This document shows, piece by piece, positions 10,861 through 22,299 of a DNA stretch of 64,000 nt. The DNA lies in contig CM055612.1 in the NCBI GenBank assembly GCA_029379385.1, forward strand, positions 14,260,001 to 14,324,000, given 5' to 3'. This DNA comes from Quillaja saponaria (lineage: Eukaryota; Streptophyta; Magnoliopsida; Fabales; Quillajaceae). Position numbers and translations under genes: made by a program. The notes below the pieces were generated by a model, which was not told the DNA's origin, searched no databases, and saw nothing but the letters and a program-made list of their open reading frames with translations. Numbering within the stretch: position 1 is the stretch's first letter; each line of letters starts with the position of its first letter.

Positions 10861-11319
10861 TGATCTATTCACATTGTTTAAGTACACATTTTAAATTATG
10901 GGGACAACTATCAAAAAAGTCTCCAAAAATAGAAAAATCATCCATGAACACCTCAAGACTATGCTCTACCATGTTAGTAAAAATAGCCATCATGCATCTT
11001 TGAAAAGTAGCAGGTGCATTACAAAGACCAAAAGGCATCCATCTAAAGGCGAAGGTGCCATAGGAACAAGAAAAGTGGTCCTGGCTATAAATTGAAAAGT
11101 AGCAGGTGCATTTGTAGACCAAAAGGCATTCTTCTAAATTAACTTACTTGCTAGTTAATCAAGCATTTGATCAATAAAAGGAAAAGGAAAGTGGTCTTTC
11201 CTTGTGGCCTTGTTAAGCTTACGGTAGTCCATGCATACACGCCATCCGATCACAATCCTTGTAGGCATGAGTTCATTCTTGGTGTTAACCACAATTATCA
11301 TCTTTCCCTTATGTGGTAC
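10861..11319 (-). pseudogene. Athila-type reverse transcriptase, inverted copy
   Basis: Minus-strand RT with FGLCNAPATFQRCMM near 11035-10990 and the catalytic FMDDFSIFG near 10955-10925. WRVCMDYRK lies near 11255-11220. It shares with the plus-strand copy the aberrant second NAPATFQ-like block (11091-11140) in place of motif A. Similarity to the left arm ends at about 11319, after which the sequence returns to plus-strand integrase C-terminus. Confidence 0.8.
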
Positions 11320-11324
11320 TCTTT

Positions 11325-11600
11325 AATTCTCGTTTGAAACTATTTTCGGGAAAGCTCAAGTCAAGGTAATCCAAACCTTTCATAATCACTACAGTGTTTC
11401 CTTATGGAGTTGTGGAAATAGCTGAAGAAAAGAAGCCCAACATCAAGTTCAAGGTTAATGGGTAAAGGTTCAAACATTATTGGGGAGGTCCTATTGATCG
11501 TCAAAAGACCTCCATCACTCAAGCCAATGTCGAATAAGCATAACAAAGTCAGATAACTATAAATCAAGCGCTACGTGGGAGGCAACCTAAGCTTTCTAAA
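11325..11600 (+). pseudogene. Athila-type integrase C-terminus
   Basis: Plus-strand translation resumes with SRLKLFSGKLKSR (near 11330-11365), FIITTVFPYGVVEIAEEK (near 11375-11430) and a KFKVNGxRFKHYWGG tail (near 11445-11490). These are the GKLKSRW and KVNGQRLKHY elements that end Athila polyproteins. It is followed by a GCGCTACGTGGGAGGCAACC block (11569-11588) characteristic of the region after pol in this lineage. About 80 residues that should link it to the core are absent. Confidence 0.7.
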
Positions 11601-12488
11601 CTTTTCCTTTTGTTTTAAACTTTTTAAACATCTTGTTAGAGTAAACTAACTAAATTTCCTTGTTTTAGTTTGTGGGTATCAAATAAACTTCAAAATTCTT
11701 CAAATAACTCACAAACAGGGCAATTAGGCACCACGGCACCAACAAATAGGTGCCTCAGAGCCAAAGCAAAGCTACCAAACAGGGGCAAGTAGCGCCCCTG
11801 TGCGTCATGCAGTGTGCATCAGCACCCTAATGCCAGACATACAGCGCCCCTGCGCCAACCGGCGTGCCAAGCAGACAAGCTAGTGTCGCGGCGCCATCAA
11901 TAGAGGTTGTTTTAAATAGCCCAATTTTTCACCCCCTCTTCTCTATTTCACATCTAAGCACTCCATACCTTTCTAAAACTATCTTTCCCACTTAAAAATC
12001 CAAGAAACTATGCCCCAATCAAGTGATTCAAGGACCATTTTCTTCGAAGTTTCAAGAATGGCTTCCATGGCTACTCCTTCCTTCAAGCTTTAAATGGATT
12101 TTCCTTTTGCAATTATGTTTCCTATAAATCAAGGGTTTTTCATATTTTTGAAGTGAGGAGAGTGAAAATTCTTGATCTAGTATGGATGTATGCCTTGCCT
12201 TGAAGTTATTTAAGGATTTGAGCTTATTTTGAACCATGGGTAATCAATTTTATGCACTATTCATGCTATACCCAAATTTAGGTTTGTGAGGTTGAAAATT
12301 TGGGGCTTTGATCTTATAATGTGGTTTTAGTGAATTGTGGAGGGATTACATGCTTGGCATTGATTAACTTTGATATTGATTATGCTATTCAAGTTTAGGG
12401 GTTGTATTATTTTTGTGGTTTGGATTGGAATTGTTGGATATATATATATATATATACATTATGCTATCTTATGTCTTTGAATTGAGTT
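11600..12488 (+). other. Athila-type untranslated spacer
   Basis: No ORF of interest. It contains a GC-rich stretch (11715-11910) with repeated GCGCCCCTG-like words similar to those in the LTRs, then a TTTAAATAGC box near 11909-11919 and a pyrimidine-rich stretch. This could be an internal promoter for the following ORF, but that is inference. Confidence 0.35.
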
Positions 12489-13546
12489 ATGCCTCCAAAG
12501 AGGTCAAGGGGGGTTCTAGTTCTACATATGACCACACCAAATTTATGTCTGAAGAAGCTTAGCAACGATTTGCACACTCATTTGCAAACTGGGGTATAAT
12601 TGCTAAAAGAGGATTTGAATTGATACCTCATTTCCAAGAAGAAATCTATGATGATATAATCAAAGCCCGTCGTTGTGGGTAATTTTTGTGATCCACCACA
12701 ATCAGCGATTGTTTCATTGGTAAGGGAGTTCTATGCTAATGCCCCTAACCACAAGAATGGTAAGGTGTTTTTTGTGGGCTACAAGTTCCATTTGATAGCC
12801 ATACCATTAAATATTGTTTATGGATTGCAAGACATTGAAGAAGATGAATACACCCCGCTTGTGGAAGGTGGGGCAAATTTGGAGGAGGTTATCTCTTTCT
12901 TACGCAAGGGTCGAACTACATGGAAATTGTTTAAAGGCGAGCCAATTACTTTCCGGTCCAATGCAATGAGCAAGGTGTGAAAAGGCTTGGTTATTATTCA
13001 TATCTAACAATATGTTTCCTTGTACTCTTACCAGTGACATCACCAAGGAAAGAGCTATTTTCTTGTATTCCATTCTTACTAGCAATAGCCTTGATATTAG
13101 GTGCCTGATTTTTTTAAATATCATCAAGTGTGCCCACTCCCAAACAAGGGAAAGTCTTCAATTCCTATGTTTGATCACTATTTTATGTGTCTGGGCCAGT
13201 GCTCATTTTAACAATAATGAAGAGTTGCTACAACCTAAGGGGAATATTGATAAGACTGTTATTGCCCACCTCCCAGTTCATAACAATTTATTAGTAGAAG
13301 GTAGCTCATCTTCAGCCCCACAACCATCTCAGCCATCTACAACTCGGCCATAATAAGCCCAAGACTTTGACTCAACATATGGAACGGGTAGAAAGACTCC
13401 AAGAGCACCAACAAAGTTGCCTCGCTATGGCACAAATACAACACATGTGTGTTGAACATATGGGAGTGGACATGACTACCTTTCCACCTTACTCGGATCC
13501 TCCTTTCCTTGACAACATAGCAGAAGATGAAGAGGAAGAGGATTAG
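12489..13546 (+). pseudogene. Athila-type extra ORF downstream of pol
   Basis: Starts MPPKRSRG at 12489 and ends in an acidic EDEEEED tail with stop at 13544-13546. The middle (12675-12980) holds the VREFYANAPNHKNGKVFFVGY block typical of the so-called putative plant transposon protein found after pol in Athila-like elements, sometimes called env-like. There is no signal peptide or convincing membrane segment. A Ser/Pro-rich segment (SSSSAPQPSQPS) lies near 13300-13350. At least two frame changes and several stops break it. Its function in intact elements is unknown. Confidence 0.7.
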
Positions 13547-14896
13547 GCACTCTTCGGCTTTTTAAGGAAGTTTCTTTTTCCTACTTTATTTTTTGTTTTG
13601 TTATTCTATTCTATTGAGGACAATGTCATGTTTAAGTTTGGGGGTTGTGTTATGTGTTTTTGAGTGCTTTATGTTGTTGGTGTTTAGGGTGTTTAGGTTG
13701 TTTAGTTGTTGTTTATGCTTACATGTGTCATGTGGTTGAAGATGCTATTATACTATTATGATGTGATTCCCCCCCCCCCCCCCCCCAATCCTATGATAAG
13801 AATTTGATTATCGTGTAATCTTGACACTTGTGTTTCAATTCTTGAGTTAGTAGCATTGCACTTGGTCTTTTTTTTGGGATTGTGTTGATTACTTAGAAAC
13901 GGTTTATGCTTAAGCATATCCTTGTTTGGTTTAGAACACTAGAACTTGCTTGATTCCCTCTTGAGGTGAAATCCTAGATGAAACAAAGTTAAATGATAGA
14001 ATTTAGGCCATTATTGGACCGTTTGAGCCTTTCAAGCCAACCTTGTTTATTCTATATCCTTAGTACACCCCTTTGAGCATATTAAGCCTTTTTCTTGGTC
14101 ACCCACATTATTGCTCATACTATTTGTTATGAAATCCAATTTTGAATCCTTACTCTTAAGCATTTGGTCATTCTAGATACATATTGAGCCATGCAAAGTA
14201 AAGGAGCAAAAGTGGAGGTTGGTGTAAAAAAATAAAAATAAAAGGGAGAATAAAGAAAGGAAAGCATAGACGATTGTGCCCTTTGCTCACCCCAATTATT
14301 CACATAAGAAATATTCAAGTTTGGGGATGTGACAAATGGGTGAAAATACAAGCTAACGAATGAAAAGTTTGAAATGGTGAAAGAAGAAAAAAAAAAGGGA
14401 ATATTAAGTCAAAATGAAGTATTGGGATGTATGAAAGCTTTTCGAGGTTTAGAATGATTTAGGTGCTTAGGATAACTTATGCTTATTTTTCTTATTCATA
14501 CCATTACCCTAGCCTACATTACAAGCTTTATAAAGACCTATTGATCCTTGACTTAGTAGAGTCTACATTATGGAGAGAGAGTTGAAAAGAAAACTTATAG
14601 GGTTTGCTAAGCGAGATGTTGAATAGGCATAAACTTATCTAGGTTGCATGCAATTCGAGGTAAAAGATCAATTATACGCACACACACTTGGAAATCCATT
14701 TGAGAATGATGCTTGCTTTTGAGTTGAACTTGAGTTTGAATGATACCTTGTGGTTGACAATGAGTTAAGATTCGGTGAAACTTTTGAGGATATTATGGGG
14801 ACATCATTATTTTGGTGTAATGCAACTTAAACTATGATGGTTGTTTATTTTACTCTTTTGCTCGAGGAATAGCAAAATCTTAAGTTTGGGGGTGTA
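13547..14896 (+). other. Athila-type 3' region and polypurine tracts
   Basis: Non-coding. The polypurine tract AAGTTTGGGGGTG directly precedes the 3' LTR (14883-14895). Similar words occur at 13631-13646 and 14318-14330. A C homopolymer of about 17 bases lies near 13770-13786. ORFs here are chance. Confidence 0.7.
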
Positions 14897-16381
14897 TGAT
14901 AAGTTCATGAAATAACTTATATTACATCATATTGTGTATTCATTTAGTTTTGCATTACGAATTGTTTAGTTTTAGCTTAGTTTGTAGATAAATTCGTAGT
15001 GCATTAAAATGTCATATTTTTAGTTATTATTGCTTAGAATTTATCTTTTTAAATAAGAGTTTGTTAACACCAAAAATCCATTCTTATTAAACTTTGGTTG
15101 TGTTTTAAAGGTACAAGCTTCAAGGAGTTCTTTTTGAAGACCAATTGCTCGAGGGATAAGATTTCAGCTTGTCGGGCGCCTAGGCTGTGAAAAACTAAGG
15201 CTATAGCATTGAAAATTGCAAGTCAGTAGCGTTTGGCACTGGGGTGCCAGAAAGTGAGTGCTGGGCTGCATAAGCTCGACCAAAAATTATTCAACCCATT
15301 GGGTGCCTAGGCACCAGGAAGCTACGGTTGGAATGCCCAACGTCATGCACAGTCTCCTGTTTCGTCCAAAAATCAGTGTTAGGGAGCCTGAAAGTAGAGG
15401 CTGGGGTGCAAGCCCGATAAAATTACTCTGAATTAGACTCTAACTCATGATTTTTGGAGCCTATAAAGAGAAAGGGCTTGTGCATTCTAAACACACAATT
15501 GAGCAAGGGATTTATGGAGATATAGAGTTGATTGAGAGTACTTAGAGCTAGGAGCAAGGGATATGAAGAGCTTGGAGACTGGCATCTTCCTAGTTTTCTC
15601 TTATTCCTTCTTTCGTTTTAGTTTCTTTGTATGTTCTTAATGATTTACTTAGCTATAGTCATTTTTACATCTAGTAGCATGAACTAAATCTTTTTTCTAG
15701 GATTATGATGAAACTCATATGTAGTTTGATTTAATTTTATTTATGGTTTGCTAAGGGTTTGATATTATTGTTATTTATGTCATTCTATGTTCATTGCGTC
15801 TAATTGCTCGATCACCAATTAGATAGATTCAGTAATTTAGAGGAACCTTAACAAAGGGAATCTAGGTTAGCCTTAAATGAGAGAACACATATTTGAATTC
15901 ATTCACTTAGTTGCTTGAATTTGATTTGCATATAAGATAGACATATACTTATATACCTTGTGTAGCCAAATTAGGTTTGTTCTTAATGAGCCTTGTTTAA
16001 TTCAATTCTCATAGACATATAGTGAATTGATTAACTAAGGTATAAATTACAAGCAATTCGAAAGATACTTATAATTAAGTTGGGACCCTAAGTTAATAGC
16101 ATAATATCATAACTAAGCATGATAGGATAAAGGCAAGTTAAGTGAAGTGTGAGGGAAATTATAATCCTAGGTTTTCTCTACATAATCTCAAGTTTAGTCG
16201 TTTTATTTACATGCTTTAGTTTAATCATAGTTAACAACCTCAAATTTTCAATTATCTGGATAAAGTTGGAGTTGGTAAATTTTATTATTTGGCTTTATAG
16301 AATTAATTCCTCATGGGAACGATACTTCACTTATCATTTTTTTTAAACGATACGTGTACTTGTGTAGTATCTTTCATAATA
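14897..16381 (+). repeat. Athila-type element 3' LTR
   Basis: About 1.49 kb, homologous to 3862-5381, starting TGATAAGTTCATGAAATAAC and ending CATAATA next to the GTCAG duplication. Differences from the 5' LTR include an extra TTAACACCAAAA-like insertion near 15063 and several small gaps, consistent with an old insertion. Confidence 0.85.
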
Positions 16382-16386
16382 GTCAG

Positions 16387-16486
16387 CTTAACTCAAGTGC
16401 AAAGGCCCAGATGTAGGAGGTGGAACCTAAAATAACCAAAATAAATATGATAAGTTATAAATACTTAAATTAATATGCATATAAGT
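16387..16486 (-). other. CACTA remnant beyond the Athila insertion
   Basis: Continues the minus-strand frame seen at 3809-3861: read across the insertion it gives PPPTSGPLHLS, a stop, then ADEVARKD. Similarity peters out before the tandem array. Confidence 0.45.
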
Positions 16487-17440
16487 TAAAATCCTAACTG
16501 TTGATCTAAATGGATTTTTAGCTTTTTCTTTAAGTCTTATTTGTCCTCACGGTCATGCTTGTACTCTCAGAATCCTAAACAAACTAGTATTTGACCGTTT
16601 TGCCCAACCTACGTTTCCAAAGTTTTTGCTTTGAAACTATTGTCCGAAAATCCTAATTATCGATCCAAATGGATTTTTGGTTGTTCCTACAGGTCTTATT
16701 TGTCACTAAGGTCATCGCAATAGTCTTGGAACTTTAAACTGACTAATATTTGACCATTTTGCCCCTTAACCCTAAGTTTTCAAAGTTTTTGCCTTGAAAC
16801 TTAAAATTTGTTCTAAAATCCTAACCGCTGATTCAAATGGATTTGCGACTTTACCTATAGGTCTTATTCGTCCCCACGGTTGTGCTAATGCTCCCAGAAT
16901 CCTAAACGGACTAGTATTTGATGTTTTGCCCACCGAACCCAAAGTTTGCAAAGTTTTTGCCTTGAAACTTAAAATTTGTCCTAAAATCCTAACCGCTGAT
17001 ACAAATAGATTTTTGGCTTTTCCTATAAGTCTTATTCATCCCCACGGTCATGCCAGTACTCTAGGAATCCTAAATGGACTAGTATTTGACCATTTTGCCC
17101 CCCTGAACCCAAGTTTTTAAAGTTTTTGCCTTAAAACTCAAAATTTGTTATAAAATCATAACCGTTGATCAAATGTATTTCCAGCTTTTCCTACAGGTCT
17201 TATTTGTCCCCATTGTCATTCTGGTACTTTGGAATCCTAAACAGACTAGTATTTCATCATTTCTCCCCCCCCCTCCCCCCGAAACTAAAGTTTTCAAAAT
17301 TGTTACCTTGAAACTCAAAATTTGTCCTAAAATCCTAACCGTTGATCTAAATGGGTTTCTAGCTTTTTCTACAGGTCTTAGTCACCCCACGATAGTGCCG
17401 GTACTCCCGAAATCCTAAACGGACTAGTATTTGACTGTTT
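16487..17440. repeat. Tandem array, about 170-bp units
   Basis: Nearly six copies of a unit beginning AAAATCCTAACCGTTGATC, at about 16488, 16647, 16817, 16983, 17152 and 17329 (spacing 159-177). Each unit contains GGTCTTATTTGTCCCCACGG, then AATCCTAAACGGACTAG and TTTGACCGTTTTGCCCC. Open frames within (16794-17120, 17173-17418) merely translate the repeat. It directly abuts the LTR-T copy at 17441, so it may be an array belonging to that retroelement. Confidence 0.85.
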
Positions 17441-20150
17441 TGCCCCCCATAATCTAATTAAAACATCTTAGGTGCACTCAGATTCTAGTTCGAATGTAAA
17501 AATCATTTCAGAAAAAAAAAATCACTTTTATTGGCTCTTATCAAACACAAACAAAATCACATGTGAAGCATAATTCAACTAATTCAACTATAACCTTACA
17601 CATTCTTATTTACCTCAATATAAGCACATTTATTCAAATACACATAATAATCTAGCAACCAAAGAATACGTTATCCACTCACAGTTTACTGATCTTGCTC
17701 GTCACTTCCTCTTGCATTCACGCGCGTCGTTGGCTCAACAACATGTTCTGAAGCTGCAATTAAAATTTTCAAGTATTACTTAGTTTGTCAATTTATGGTT
17801 ATAATCTTTTAATTATGACTATAGATACTAAGTTTCATGCATTTTTTTAAAAATTAATCCCTCTGAGGCATTTCACACACACCTTTAGAGATATGCTTGA
17901 TTCCAATTTATATACTTAACCAAATTCAAAAAAACCAAGTCCAAACATTATCTCCATGAAGTTAGCTATCTTTCTTATTCATAAACTTCTCCTTAAATTA
18001 GCCTTGAACCCACTCAAAACCCCACATGAACACAAATAGGACACACATAATTTCTGGTTGCCAGAACCAGATTCCAGTGCTTAGAGAATTCTCATACCTA
18101 AAAATTAAATTATGAAACTTTTTAATATAGTTTATCAAGATGTTAGAAACAATTCATCTTCAACAGCCGAATCCTAATTCATCCGTTAAGACCCTCCAAA
18201 CTAGTTACATCAAAACAGCTACAATTAGGACCCGGAAATCCCAACAATGACTTCCAACACCTCCAAAATACACATAACATGAAATTGAAACCTAAAAAGC
18301 TCCATAATTGTCTCTTAATATATTAGGAACAATTCTTATTCATATGTGTTAAGCTAATTCAAATCACAACCCCAGATAAAGTCCTCTGGACTGATTGAAG
18401 ATCACCAATAATCCAGCATGAACCAGGCTGTAGTCCAACAGCTCTAACGATACTTCGAATTAGGTTATGAAACCTTCCATATATCATTCAAATACCATAA
18501 GCTATACTTTTTCTTTAGAACTCCTAAACTAGTTCATTCCATAAAACACTCGAAATACCCGATTTCTCTAAGTTATAAAATTTGACCCTACTTCCCTTCA
18601 ATAATCAATTAACTCCCATTCCCAACACTTTACTCACAACTAACCACCCTTTGTTCATATGCACTACTCATTTTAATTAAATCCTCATATCACAACATTA
18701 AATAACCATTCTTTAGTCTTGTTCATGAACTTTTTATTCAAATTCAATTAATCCCTAACCACAAAGATATAAATATTCCAAGGTTTACTCATTGTGTTAT
18801 AACTAGTTTCTTGTAGACATTTTATCAACACACATTAAGGGCATGATTTATTCTAGTTCATATGTATGTGTATGTATATATTTACATATTCCCATAGCAT
18901 CAACACAATTACATATGACTTATATTCCAATCATTAATCTTGAGATTTAATTTTGCTAATCAAAGTAACTAAAAACTTGAATCCTATAACTTCCATACCA
19001 ATCTCTTAAATTCTTAACTTTGATTCATTTCTCCTAATTCACTATAATACCTAAGCTTTTAACAAAATACGAGTATAGAAATTTCTTAAAGGAAATCCTA
19101 AATAACTCACCTAAACTAGATAATTAATGACTACTTAAACCAGCTACTATTTCCAAGTGGCAAATGAATTTCTTAAGTGTACCTTGAACTTGGTTCAGAG
19201 TATTGGTTGGACAACTTATTTCAATTATACTGTGTTTGTTATTTGGGATTTAAGCATGTACCTTTTCATTGAGCTTACATTCTTTTCTTTCTTATGCTTA
19301 ATAGTTGAAGCACATGGCTGAGAGGCTGCCTGTAGGAGCAGCTAGGAATGTCAAATCACCTCTTGCTTCCTTTGGGTCAATCCCGTGTCCAGTGAATTAT
19401 ATATATTGAATGTTCAAGAAACATGCCAAGAACAAGATATAAATGAATCAAACAGCCAAATACTTTCTAATGGATCAACCACTATTAGTAACCGTAGTTC
19501 AGGTCATAATAAAGCCAGCCAGCTAGATACAACAAACAAAAATTGAGGCAAAAAGGGAGAGGAAAACTCACTGCTGGTTGAAACAAATCAACGCCAAGGA
19601 AGAAAAAGGAGGAAAGCAGCTAAACGCACACACACAAGAATGGAAGTTCTCGGCCATAAGGAATAAGGAAGTTTCACGGCAAACACAAAGGACAACAGAG
19701 ACAGAGGAAGACTCGGGAAGCAGGGCAGAAAAAGGGCAGAGAAAGGTGGTGCCCAAAAGTAAAGTCAAAGAATTTAAAAAAAAAAACAAGATGTATGATT
19801 AGGGTCAAAATCATATTTAAACTTGTAATGTATAATTAACCCTTAATTTTTTTTCTTGGATATATATATATATATGTTTATATGTTTATTCACTTTAATT
19901 TTTTCTTGTTTATATTATGTTTCACACCTAGCTAAAAAATTTACATAAGACAAAATCTAAAAGGATTAAGGTCAAGGTCAAATAAATTCATGGTGTATAT
20001 TTATTCTCAATTTACACACACGATACATATACATATATGAGTCAAAATTATATAAGTGTTTATTCATATTAAAAAATTTTCAATTATAATTAAAATTTAC
20101 ATACAAAATTTCTAAAGTATAATACTAACGGATCGGGTTATAATAATAAC
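17441..20150 (-). repeat. Chromovirus LTR (LTR-T), degenerate
   Basis: Shares ordered blocks with 29237-31345 and 44501-47140: TAGGTGCACYYRGATTCTA near 17470, a CCACTCACAGTTTAC block near 17675, and ATACTAAGTTTCATGCATT near 17828. The outer end GGATCGGGTTATAATAATAA (near 20130-20150) fits the minus-strand LTR start. Units of about 180 bp with TTAGGAACAATTC-like motifs lie near 18130-18480. A purine-rich stretch (19578-19790) is probably transcribed leader. No coding content. Confidence 0.55.
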
Positions 20151-20880
20151 ACTCACAATCTCAACTTTCTCTCTCTACCTTGTTTTCTCGGCAAACATGG
20201 TGAATTTTCTCACCATCCAAACATATATAGGCAGCATGGTGGAGAAGACATCCATAAAAAGACCCTTTGCCCTCTGTTGTAATGAAACCAGTAAATGCCA
20301 CTCATGTCCCAGGTTTTCGTTTCTTTCAATATAGTCCCTAATTCTCCAAAATGCAATTAATCACTATTTCCATAAAAATTCCAATTTAACATAATTCATA
20401 ATATAATTTTTTCAATTAATCTTGAAATAATTAATTCCTTAATTGTTTTCACTATAAATTGCTTTTTCTTAAAACTTTAAACATAATTACTCCAAATTAT
20501 AATTAATCACATACGAATAAATTTTCTCATTAAGTTATAATCTCATATTTAAATTAAGAAATTCTTTTTCATTCGTCTATATTTCATTCCTTCACCATAA
20601 TTAATATTAAGGTAAATCTTACATTTACCCTCACTTTCATGCAAAAAAAGCCCATTTCATGATCATAGGCAATTAAATTCTCATGCTATGGAATAATTCA
20701 TAAAATTCTCATGCAATTTATTCACATTGTAAAATCATGTACCTTTCACAAATTAATTATGCCACATAAGATTTTAAAATTCTGCTCCTTTCATAAATCA
20801 TTCTATGTGGCATTTCGCACAGGTATTTTTTAAGCCAATGATATACATACATCTCATGTATAGTTTCCAGGGATGTTACA
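20151..20880. repeat. Second LTR-like segment
   Basis: AT-rich, non-coding. It has features common in chromovirus LTRs (a stretch of synonymous-looking untranslated leader near 20180-20350) and ends GGGATGTTACA at 20869-20879, a plausible LTR terminus. No partner LTR was found. Confidence 0.35.
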
Positions 20881-21699
20881 AAAACCTTTGAAAATACTAG
20901 ACCTGAATGGTGGAAAATTGGTTGTCTACACACAACCTTCTGAACTCAATGAAAATAGATTAAATCAAGAAATTTACCTTTGCTTCCCTGAATCTTTAGG
21001 AAATGGGTTTCATTGATGTTGTTTTGTTGAGCCCATAAATTTCACCGCTAGATTGAGCTTTCCTCCTCCAAGCTTTATCTCCAATGGCTTACAGAAACTC
21101 ATAACTTTAAGCTATGACCTAACCAAGTAAGATGAAGCTCAAACCGAAATGGGTTTTTCCATAATGTTCCAAATGCAATGATTTATTACTTGTGTGTGAA
21201 TCCCTAAATCCCCAAGTGGGAAGCCTCTAAGGATGATCACCCTAGAGCGCACAAGCATTCGTCAAGGTGTTTTTGAGGTATAGAAAATAGGTATCTATGT
21301 ACTAGGAAAAGACCCAAGACCTAAAATGTGTACATGAATAAGAGGATATGAAATGAGGAGTGAGAGGGAGAGGAATCACTAGAACCGGCCTCCCAAATTA
21401 CTTGCCTAAATTTCTTTAATTTGGAAGATCTAAACTAGGTTCCATGCATCTTAGGGAATATTTATTGGCAAAAGTGATTGTCTTAAATAAACCTTTTTTA
21501 TCAAAAAAAAATTCTTATACCTTGGGAATATTCTTTGGCAATTAATAAATAACCATTTAAATAATATTTCCACATAGGATTAAATTAGTTTATCCAAATA
21601 AACTAATTAATTATAATATTCATAATACTAATTTATGATAATTAAATAGACACTCTATTTAATATCAATAATTCCCTTCTCATATTTTATTCTAGTATT
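20881..21699. other. Unassigned non-coding sequence
   Basis: No gene or motif is recognised. The text near 21340-21400 (AACCGGCCTCCC) and the AT-rich tail suggest an unclassified LTR-type repeat, but no boundaries are visible. Confidence 0.3.
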
Positions 21700-22067
21700 T
21701 CAAATACTAAAATGTGATGAATAAATAGACATTCTTTTTATCATTAATCAAATCCAGAATAAATTCTAGTACCCCAAATACTAAAATTTATGATTAATAA
21801 ATCAACAATATATTTATGATCAATTAATCTCATTTAATTTATTCAAATACTAAGCATAATAAATAACTTCATATTTTAATTACATACATGCATTTGCCCA
21901 TACAATAAATACAATAAATAACATTATGTGAGATAACTCTAGTATTGATGGGAATCCTTATGTTCTATAATGAGATGACAGTGTATGGTATCTTGCATAC
22001 TCAATATTAGATCATATTCAATTATCAGAACACTTTATAGTTTAATTATAAATTAAAACTCACATGA
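21700..22067. repeat. Direct repeat, copy 1
   Basis: About 370 bp sharing most of its sequence with 23022-23323 plus 23604-23664, for example ATATTTATGATCAATTAATC and TTACATACATGCATTT. The pair could be LTRs of a small element or a segmental duplication. The interval between holds the PP2A fragment. Confidence 0.65.
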
Positions 22068-22299
22068 TAGTTATCATCTAGTCACAGATCCTACTACCCA
22101 CCATAATGAAAACGGAAGAATAAGAGATAAAAATGCAATGAAAAATGGAATATTTATTTCATGTTAATATGATGATACAAAGATACAGATGGAACAAAAA
22201 CAAACAAAGAACATAAGTATTATCAGAGCTTCAATAAACTTTTGCTCTTAATTAGAAGGACCAAAATCCCCAATTAATTTCCTATCCCTACTCTTATTA

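Larger units (their letters stand above)
3857..16386 (+). mobile_element. Athila-type Ty3/gypsy element with inverted pol segment
   Basis: A 12.5-kb LTR retrotransposon bounded by a 5-bp target duplication GTCAG (3857-3861 and 16382-16386), inserted in the CACTA remnant. The order is 5' LTR, Asp-tRNA-like primer site, gag, protease, RT and RNase H on the plus strand. An inverted segment follows at 9233-11319 carrying integrase, RNase H and RT on the minus strand. The integrase C-terminus then resumes on the plus strand, followed by an Athila-style extra ORF, polypurine tract and 3' LTR. Stops and frameshifts pervade it. The intact target duplication and paired LTRs show that it integrated as a unit. 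Confidence 0.85.

Noticed and set aside
16487..17440. Possible CRISPR-like array
   Set aside because: Units are long, contiguous and diverged with no unique spacers. This is a tandem satellite-type repeat in a plant genome.
19568..19802. Overlapping small frames on both strands
   Set aside because: They lie in a purine-rich leader-like part of LTR-T without conservation signals.
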